DNA of 64,000 bases, from assembly GCF_031143425.1 (NCBI RefSeq), contig NC_090447.1, forward strand, positions 26,874,238 to 26,938,237, given 5' to 3'. This DNA comes from Pleurodeles waltl. Its lineage: Eukaryota > Chordata > Amphibia > Caudata > Salamandridae. Shown here in pieces: positions 9,513 through 15,523 of the stretch. How positions within the stretch are numbered: position 1 is the stretch's first letter; each line of letters begins with the position of its first letter. The position numbers were made by a program, and so were the translations under genes. The notes beneath the pieces are model-generated. The model did no database searches and was not told where the DNA came from. It worked only from the letters and a program-made list of their open reading frames with translations.

Positions 9513-9755
9513 CACTGGGATCCTGATAGCCAGGCCTCAGTGCTCATAGTGAAAACACCATGTTTTCAGTATGGTTGTTATGTGTCACTGGGATCCTGCT
9601 GGTCAGGACCCCAGTGCTCATAGGTTTGTGGCCTATATGTATGTGTCACTGGGACCCTGTCACACAGGGCCCCAGTGCTCATAGGTGTGCATGTGTATGT
9701 TCCCTGTGTGGTGCCTAACTGTCTCACTGAGGCTCTGCTAACCAGAACCTCAGTG
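9513..9755 (+). repeat. Tandem array of four diverged hairpin units in U3
   Basis: Units at 9513-9542, 9586-9616, 9647-9677 and 9725-9755 each begin CACTG and end CAGTG, with arms of about 13 bases around a 4-5 base loop. Most are followed by GCTCATAG or similar. Arms differ between units but largely keep pairing: position 6 is G-C in units 2 and 3 and A-T in unit 4, position 9 is T-A in unit 2 and C-G in unit 3, position 10 is C-G in units 2 and 3 and T-A in unit 4. Units 2-4 each have one unpaired position; unit 1 is less perfect. U3 is also transcribed from the 3' LTR as the 3' untranslated part of the genomic RNA. Confidence 0.8.
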
Positions 9756-9975
9756 GTTATGCTCTCTCATTACTTTCAAATTGTCACTGACAGGCTAGTG
9801 ACCATTTTTACCAATTTACATTGGCTTACTGGAACACCCTTATAATTCCCTAGTATATGGTACTGAGGTACCCAGGGTATTGGGGTTCCAGGAGATCCCT
9901 ATGGGCTGCAGCATTTCTTTTGCCACCCATAGGGAGCTCTGACAATTCTTACACAGGCCTGCCACTGCAGCCTGA

Positions 9976-10001
9976 GTGAAATAACGTCCACGTTATTTCA
10001 C
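9976..10001. repeat. Hairpin 1: 12-bp perfect palindrome
   Basis: GTGAAATAACGT and ACGTTATTTCAC flank CC. It is conserved at 16080-16105, 27240-27265, 33388-33413, 48927-48952 and 52820-52845. In the older LTR at about 40002-40024 the arms read GAAATAGTG and CACTATTTC, so both sides changed together. Confidence 0.85.
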
Positions 10002-10047
10002 AGCCATTTTACACTGCACTTAAGTAACTTATAAGTCACCTATATGT

Positions 10048-10072
10048 CTAACCTTTACCTGGTAAAGGTTAG
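10048..10072. repeat. Hairpin 2: 12-bp perfect palindrome
   Basis: CTAACCTTTACC and GGTAAAGGTTAG flank a single T. At about 39932-39956 the arms are CTAACCTTCA and TGAAGGTTAG, a paired T-A to C-G change. Near 48856 they are TCTTCACT and AGTGAGGG, again largely paired. Confidence 0.85.
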
Positions 10073-10093
10073 GTGCAAAGTTACTTAGTGTGA

Positions 10094-10121
10094 GGGCACC
10101 CTGGCACTAGCCAAGGTGCCC
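10094..10121. repeat. Hairpin 3 in U3
   Basis: GGGCACC pairs with GGTGCCC and the inner TGGC pairs with GCCA, around ACTA. It is conserved in the other LTR copies. Confidence 0.6.
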
Positions 10122-10184
10122 CCACATTGTTCAGAGCCAATTCACTGAACTTTGTGAGTGCGGGGACACCATTACACGCGTGCA

Positions 10185-10212
10185 CTACATATAGGTCACT
10201 ACCTATATGTAG
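10185..10212. repeat. Hairpin 4: 12-bp perfect palindrome
   Basis: CTACATATAGGT and ACCTATATGTAG flank CACT. It is present in the LTRs at 16289, 27030 and 33176 and near-identical in the plus-strand solo LTR near 53025. In the LTR at 49829-49855 the arms read CTGGACATAGGT and ACCTATGTCCAG, a coordinated change of three base pairs. Confidence 0.85.
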
Positions 10213-10467
10213 CTTCACCATGGTAACTCCGAATATGGCCATGTAACATGTCTATGATCATGGAATTGCCCCCTCTATGCCATCCTGGCATTGTTGGTAC
10301 AATTCCATGATCCCAGTGGTCTGTAGCACAGACCCTGGTACTGCCAGACTGCCCTTCCTGGGGTTTCACTGCAGCTGCTGCTGCTGCCAACCCCTCAGAC
10401 AGGCAGCTGCCCTCCTGGGGTCCAGCCAGGCCTGGCCCAGGATGGCAGAACAAAGAACTTCCTCTGA

Positions 10468-10488
10468 GAGAGGGTGTGACACCCTCTC
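10468..10488. repeat. Hairpin 5 in U3
   Basis: GAGAGGGTGT and ACACCCTCTC flank one G. Related LTRs keep a GAGAGGG...CCCTCTC pairing, for example near 53313. Confidence 0.7.
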
Positions 10489-10868
10489 CCTTTGGAAAAT
10501 GGTGTGAAGGCAGGGGAGGAGTAGCCTCCCCCAGCCTCTGGAAATGCTTTGTTGGGCACAGATGTGCCCAATTCTGCATAAGCCAGTCTACACCGGTTCA
10601 GGGACCCCTTAGCCCCTGCTCTGGCGCAAAACTGGACAAAGGAAAGGGGAGTGACCACTCCCCTGACCTGCACCTCCCCTGGGAGGTGTCCAGAGCTCCT
10701 CCAGTGTGCTCCAGACCTCTGCCATCTTGGAAACAGAGGTGCTGCTGGCACACTGGACTGCTCTGAGTGGCCAGTGCCACCAGGTGACGTCAGAGACTCC
10801 TGCTGATAGGCTCCTTCAGGTGTTAGTAGCCTTTCCTTTCTCCTAGGTAGCCAAACCCTCTTTTCTGG

Positions 10869-10876
10869 CTATTTAG
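10869..10876 (+). promoter_or_regulatory. TATA-like box, candidate core promoter of the LTR
   Basis: CTATTTAG, in the context GGCTATTTAGGGTCT, is conserved in nearly all LTRs here (for example 53691-53704, and 50428-50441 with TATTTTGG). It occupies the same relative place as the TATTTAAGGG box of the autonomous LTR. Initiation would be expected near 10895-10905. This is inferred from position and conservation only. Confidence 0.4.
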
Positions 10877-11297
10877 GGTCTCTGTCTCTGGGGAAACTTT
10901 AGATAACGAATGCATGAGCTCAGCCGAGTTCCTCTGCATCTCCCTCTTCACCTTCTGATAAGGAATCGACCGCTGACCGCGCTGGAAGCCTGCAAACCTG
11001 CAACATAGTAGCAAAGACGACTACTGCAACTCTGTAACGCTGATCCTGCCGCCTTCTCGACTGTTTTCCTGCTTGTGCATGCTGTGGGGGTAGTCTGCCT
11101 CCTCTCTGCACCAGAAGCTCCGAAGAAATCTCCCGTGGGTCGACGGAATCTTCCCCCTGCAACCGCAGGCACCAAAAAGCTGCATTACCGGTCCCTTGGG
11201 TCTCCTCTCAGCACGACGAGCGAGGTCCCTCGAATCCAGCGACACCGTCCAAGTGACCCCCACAGTCCAGTGACTCTTCAGCCCAAGTTTGGTGGAG

Positions 11298-11596
11298 GTA
11301 AGTCCTTGCCTCACCTCGCTGGGCTGCATTGCTGGGAACCGCGACTTTGCAAGCTACTCCGGCCCCTGTGCACTTCCGGCGGAAATCCTTCGTGCACAGC
11401 CAAGCCTGGGTCCACGGCACTCTAACCTGCATTGCACGACTTTCTAAGTTGGTCTCCGGCGACGTGGGACTCCTTTGTGCAACTTCGGCGAGCACCGTTT
11501 CACGCATCCTTGTAGTGCCTGTTTCTGGCACTTCTCCGGGTGCTACCTGCTTTAGTGAGGGCTCTTTGTCTTGCTCGACGTCCCCTCTCTCTGCAG
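11298..11596 (+). other. Candidate intron inside the LTR
   Basis: A strong donor (GAG/GTAAGT at 11297-11303) is followed by pyrimidine-rich acceptors ending CTCTCTGCAG at 11596 and TTGTTCCACAG at 11898. The GGTGGAGGTAAGTCCTTGCC block recurs in other LTR subfamilies, for example near 54113. It would splice inside the transcribed LTR part if the promoter call is right. There is no transcript evidence. Confidence 0.3.
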
Positions 11597-12315
11597 GTCC
11601 AATTTGCGACCTCCTGGTCCCTCCTGGGCCCCAGTAGCGTCCAAAAACGCCAAATGCACGATTTGCGTGTAGCAAGGCTTGTTGGCGTCCATCCGGCGGG
11701 AAAACACTTCTGCACGACTCTCCAAGGCGTGGGGGATCCATCCTCCAAAGGGGAAGTCTCTAGCCCTTGTCGTTCCTGCAGTATTCACAGTTCTTCAGCC
11801 TAGTAAGAGCTTCTTTGCACCAACCGCTGGCATTTCTTGGGCATCTGCCCATCTCCGAGTTGCTTGTGACTTTTGGACTTGGTCCCCTTGTTCCACAGGT
11901 ACCCTCAGTCAGGAATCCATCGTTGTTGCATTGCTGATTTGTGTTTTCCTTGCATTTTCCCTCTAACACGACTATTTTGTCCTTAGGGGAACTTTGGTGC
12001 ACTTTGCACTCACTTTTCAGGGTCTTGGGGAGGGTTATTTTTCTAACTCTCACTATTTTCTAATAGTCCCAGCGACCCTCTACAAGGTCACATAGGTTTG
12101 GGGTCCATTCGTGGTTCGCATTCCACTTTTGGAGTATATGGTTTGTGTTGCCCCTATCCCTATGTTTCCCCATTGCATCCTATTGTAACTATACATTGTT
12201 TGCACTGTTTTCTAAGACTATACTGCATATTTTTGCTATTGTGTATATATATCTTGTGTATATTTCCTATCCTCTCACTGAGGGTACACTCTAAGATACT
12301 TTGGCATATTGTCAT

Positions 12316-12338
12316 AAAAATAAAGTACCTTTATTTTT
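12316..12338. terminator. Palindromic poly(A) signal
   Basis: AAAAATAAAG and CTTTATTTTT form a perfect 10-bp stem around TAC, putting an AATAAA on each strand. GT-rich sequence follows. The same palindrome is present near 18420, 23375, 24905, 46636, 51856 and 55138. It has decayed at about 31048 and 37726. Confidence 0.7.
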
Positions 12339-12421
12339 AGTATAACTGTGTATTGTGTTTTCTTATGATATTGTGCATATGACACTAAGTGGTACTGTAG
12401 TAGCTTCACACGTCTCCTAGT

Positions 12422-12472
12422 TCAGCCTGAGCTGCTCTGCTAAGCTACCATTATCTATCAGCCTAAGCTGCT
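12422..12472 (+). repeat. Direct repeat near the LTR end
   Basis: TCAGCCTGAGCTGCT at 12422-12436 and TCAGCCTAAGCTGCT at 12458-12472, 36 bp apart start to start. The pair is kept in most LTR subfamilies in the window, between the poly(A) signal and the 3' edge. Its function is unknown; RNA structure or protein binding is possible. Confidence 0.55.
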
Positions 12473-12564
12473 AGACACCCTATACACTAATAAGGGATAA
12501 CTGGGCCTGGTGCAAGGTGCAAGTACCCCTTGGTACTCACTACAAGCCAGTCCAGCCTCCTACA

Positions 12565-12834
12565 TTGGTTGTGCAGCGGTGGGATAAGTGCTTTGAGACT
12601 ACTTACCACTCTTGTCATTGTACTTTTCATAAGAGAAAAATATACAAAACAAGGTCAGTGTATATACACATAGCCAAAAAGTTTTGCATTTCCTCTTTTC
12701 ACTCTTTTCTAAGTGCTGAAAAGTACTTCTAAACTTTCAAAAAGTTCTTAAAAGTTTAAAAAGTTTTTTCTGTCTTTCCAAAAAGTTCTGAAAACTTTTT
12801 TCTCTTTGTCTATCACTTTAACTCTCTCTAAAAA
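12565..12834 (+). promoter_or_regulatory. Leader with tRNA-Leu-like primer site and AAAAGTT motifs
   Basis: TTGGTTGTGCAGCGGTGGGA starts right after the LTR. It matches a tRNA-Leu-type primer site (TGG...CAGCGGTGGGAT) with two extra bases before CAGCGG, like the autonomous element. The last 130 bp before the ATG hold about six AAAAGTT/AAAAAGTT motifs and have low C+G. The same design in both families suggests a shared RNA signal that would let one family's products act on the other's RNA. Confidence 0.6.
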
Positions 12835-15492
12835 ATGTCTGGCACAGGCCAAAAAGTTGAACTGTCCAAACTTGCATATGATCACCTTAGCTGGAAAGGA
12901 GCAAGGAGTCTCTGCATAGAGAGAGGTTTGAGTGTAGGGAAGAATCCTTCCTTAGAACTGTTAATTAATATGCTTAGAGTACAGGATAAGGCCATAAGTG
13001 CCCAATCTGTAGAAAAAGTAGCTAATGGTTCTCAATCTGATCCAGGGACTCCCCCAGGAAAAGGTTCAGGAAAGAAACTTCTCAGCCTGCCCATTACTAG
13101 ACAGTCTAGCATAGTTGGTACAGAGGTTGAATCACATCATACTGATGATGTGCTCTCACATTATGCTGGTAGCCAAGCTGTTAGGGTGCCCTTGGTAAGG
13201 GACAGGTCTCCTTCTGTTCATTCCCATCATACCTCTGTATCTAGAAATGTCCCTCCCACCCACCCTGATGACAGATTGTTAGAAAGGGAGCTCAATAGAT
13301 TGAGAGTGGAGCAAACCAGACTGAAGCTCAAGAAGCAACAGCTGGATTTGGATAGACAGTCTTTAGAAGTAGAGAGGGAAAGACAGAAGTTGGGTTTAGA
13401 AACCCATGGTGGCAGCAGCAGTATTCCCCATAGTCATCCTGCAAAAGAGCATGATTCCAGGAATCTGCATAAGATAGTTCCCCCTTACAAGGAGGGGGAT
13501 GACATTAACAAGTGGTTTGCTGCACTTGAGAGGGCCTGTGCTGTACAGGATGTCCCTCAAAAGCAGTGGGCTGCTATCCTATGGCTATCATTTACTGGAA
13601 AAGGTAGGGATAGGCTCCTTACTGTAAAAGAAAATGATGCTAACAATTTCCAAGTTCTTAAGAATGCACTCCTGGATGGTTATGGCTTAACCACTGAACA
13701 GTACAGGATAAAGTTCAGAGATACCAAAAAGGAGTCTTCACAAGACTGGGTTGATTTCATTGACCATTCAGTGAAGGCCTTGGAGGGGTGGTTACATGGC
13801 AGTAAAGTTACTGATTATGAAAGCCTGTATAACACAATCCTGAGAGAGCATATACTTAATAATTGTGTGTCTGATTTGTTGCACCAGTACCTGGTAGACT
13901 CTGATCTGACCTCTCCCCAAGAATTGGGAAAGAAGGCAGACAAATGGGTCAGAACAAGGGTGAACAGAAAAGTTCATACAGGGGGTGACAAAGATGGCAA
14001 TAAGAAGAAAGATGGTGAAAAATCTCAAGATAAGCATGGGGATAAGGGTAAAACCAAAGATCCCACTTCAAATCTTAAACACTCTTCAGAGGGTGGGGAT
14101 AAAACAAATTCTTCCTCTTCTTCCCAACCTGCACACATTAAAAAGCCTTGGTGCTTTGTGTGTAAAAACAGAGGCCATAGGCCAGGGGATAAGTCCTGTC
14201 CAGGTAAACCCCCTGAGCCTACCACCACTAATACATCAAGCTCTAGTGCCCCTAGCAGTAGTGGTACTAGTGGTGGGACTGCTGGCAACAGTCAAGCAAA
14301 GGGTGTAGTTGGGTTCACTTATGGGTCCATAGTGGAAACTGATGTAATCAGTCCCAAGACAGTTTCTGTCACACCTAGTGGCATTGGCCTTGCCACACTG
14401 GCTGCTTGTCCCCTTACAATGGATAAGTACAGGCAGACAGTTTCAATAAATGGTGTTGAGGCCTTGGCCTACAGGGACACAGGTGCCAGTTTCACTTTGG
14501 TGACTGAAAACCTAGTGCCTCCTGAACAACACATCATTGGACAACAGTATAAGATTATTGATGTCCATAACTCCACTAAGTTTCTTCCCTTAGCTATAAT
14601 TCAGTTTAGTTGGGGTGGAGTTACTGGCCCTAAGCAGGTGGTGGTATCACCTAGCTTACCTGTAGACTGTCTCTTAGGTAATGACCTAGAGGCCTCAGGT
14701 TGGGCTGATGTAGAGTTTTATGCCCATGCAGCCATGCTGGGCATCCCTGAGGAATTGTTCCCTCTCATTTCAAGTGAAATGAAAAAGCAAAGGAGAGAAG
14801 GCCTGAAAACTCAGGATCCCTCTCCATCAACAGGTAAAAAGGGTATCACAGTATCCCCTAACCACCCTACCATTCAGGATACTATTCCTGTGGTGGGAGA
14901 AACCTCTCCTGGGGTGGCACCTGTTCCAAGGGAATCATCAGCTGGCAAAGCTGGACTCCCTGAGGTGGAAGTACCTCTCTGTGGGATAACTAACATTGGT
15001 GAGAAAAACAGCACCATTTTAGTTAACATGGAGCATCCCTCCAACCCTCCCAGAGAAACTTTAGTGCAGAAACCCTGCACTACCTCACAACACTTAGGAC
15101 AGCATCCCTGCCCTAGTGTGGAGCTCATAGGACAGCATCCCTGCCCTGCTCCAACTCAAGAGAAACAGCATCCCTGTTCTCTCTTCCAGCCAGATGGACA
15201 AAGTTTTTGCCCAGCTATGGCTTTTCTGAGACAGCATCCCTGTCTGGCATTTCCATCACTACAAATAGGTTCAGTGGACAATTCCCACTGCTCTAACCTA
15301 AAACTTACTGATAGAAACTCTGAAAATACATCTTCACATTGTTGCTTAGCTAAAAAACTTCAAACAGGGTGGTTTACATCCCCACAGGGAAGTAACCATA
15401 TAGTGGATGATAAACGGAGTAACCAGTCTATTGCAGAGCTACTCTCTACTTATCACCACTTAGACAATAAAGTCTCAACTGGCCAAGGTTAG
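12835..15492 (+). CDS. Gag-protease protein without Pol
   Basis: An intact 885-residue ORF. Residues about 10-50 resemble the SAP-like N-terminus of the autonomous Gag. Residues 145-190 are a strongly charged coiled-coil candidate. Residues 214-376 align with the SCAN-like capsid region. A knuckle, CFVCKNRGHRPGDKSC, lies near 440-455. Protease has DTGAS near 548 and LLGND near 612. No integrase, RT or RNase H follows. Instead there is a region with repeated QHPC motifs (about 756-804), and the protein ends HLDNKVSTGQG, close to the last residues of the autonomous Pol (HLENEDSLGKG). It should assemble particles and process itself but needs Pol in trans. The start follows the leader and is shared with the copy on the minus strand at 30549. 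Confidence 0.93.
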   Translation: MSGTGQKVELSKLAYDHLSWKGARSLCIERGLSVGKNPSLELLINMLRVQDKAISAQSVEKVANGSQSDPGTPPGKGSGKKLLSLPITRQSSIVGTEVESHHTDDVLSHYAGSQAVRVPLVRDRSPSVHSHHTSVSRNVPPTHPDDRLLERELNRLRVEQTRLKLKKQQLDLDRQSLEVERERQKLGLETHGGSSSIPHSHPAKEHDSRNLHKIVPPYKEGDDINKWFAALERACAVQDVPQKQWAAILWLSFTGKGRDRLLTVKENDANNFQVLKNALLDGYGLTTEQYRIKFRDTKKESSQDWVDFIDHSVKALEGWLHGSKVTDYESLYNTILREHILNNCVSDLLHQYLVDSDLTSPQELGKKADKWVRTRVNRKVHTGGDKDGNKKKDGEKSQDKHGDKGKTKDPTSNLKHSSEGGDKTNSSSSSQPAHIKKPWCFVCKNRGHRPGDKSCPGKPPEPTTTNTSSSSAPSSSGTSGGTAGNSQAKGVVGFTYGSIVETDVISPKTVSVTPSGIGLATLAACPLTMDKYRQTVSINGVEALAYRDTGASFTLVTENLVPPEQHIIGQQYKIIDVHNSTKFLPLAIIQFSWGGVTGPKQVVVSPSLPVDCLLGNDLEASGWADVEFYAHAAMLGIPEELFPLISSEMKKQRREGLKTQDPSPSTGKKGITVSPNHPTIQDTIPVVGETSPGVAPVPRESSAGKAGLPEVEVPLCGITNIGEKNSTILVNMEHPSNPPRETLVQKPCTTSQHLGQHPCPSVELIGQHPCPAPTQEKQHPCSLFQPDGQSFCPAMAFLRQHPCLAFPSLQIGSVDNSHCSNLKLTDRNSENTSSHCCLAKKLQTGWFTSPQGSNHIVDDKRSNQSIAELLSTYHHLDNKVSTGQG
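15080..15250 (+). repeat. QHPC-coding repeats in the Gag-protease ORF
   Basis: CAGCATCCCTG occurs four times here, with a fifth degenerate unit (AGTTTTTGCCC), encoding (G/K/R)QHPC at irregular spacing. The autonomous element has a single related stretch, GQETCPSLE (near 2820-2835, minus strand), between protease and integrase. The repeats therefore look like a local amplification of a Pol spacer kept after the rest of pol was deleted. Confidence 0.65.
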
Positions 15493-15507
15493 CCTTATTG
15501 TCCTTCG

Positions 15508-15523
15508 TTTGGGGGGGGGGTTG
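15508..15523 (+). other. Polypurine tract of the Gag-protease element
   Basis: TTTGGGGGGGGGGTTG immediately precedes the 3' LTR, only about 16 bases after the stop codon. It has the same layout as in the autonomous element. Confidence 0.7.

Larger units (their letters stand above)
9420..12564 (+). repeat. 5' LTR of the Gag-protease element (3145 bp)
   Basis: It begins TGTGAGAAGG and ends CTCCTACA. Visible parts in order: four tandem hairpin units at 9513-9755; single hairpins at 9976-10001, 10048-10072, 10094-10121, 10185-10212 and 10468-10488; a TATTTAGGG box at 10870-10878; a CpG-containing region at about 10900-11850 with a GTAAGT donor and pyrimidine-CAG acceptors; a palindromic poly(A) signal at 12316-12338; and a 15-bp direct repeat at 12422-12472. 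The several ORFs inside it are not supported as genes. Confidence 0.95.

Noticed and set aside
9513..9755. Reading the regularly spaced hairpins as a tRNA or small-RNA gene cluster
   Set aside because: The units lack tRNA features and occur only in LTR U3 regions, with copy number changing between subfamilies.
15080..15250. CRISPR-like spaced repeat
   Set aside because: The CAGCATCCCTG motifs are irregularly spaced, too few and inside an intact Gag-protease ORF of a eukaryotic retroelement.
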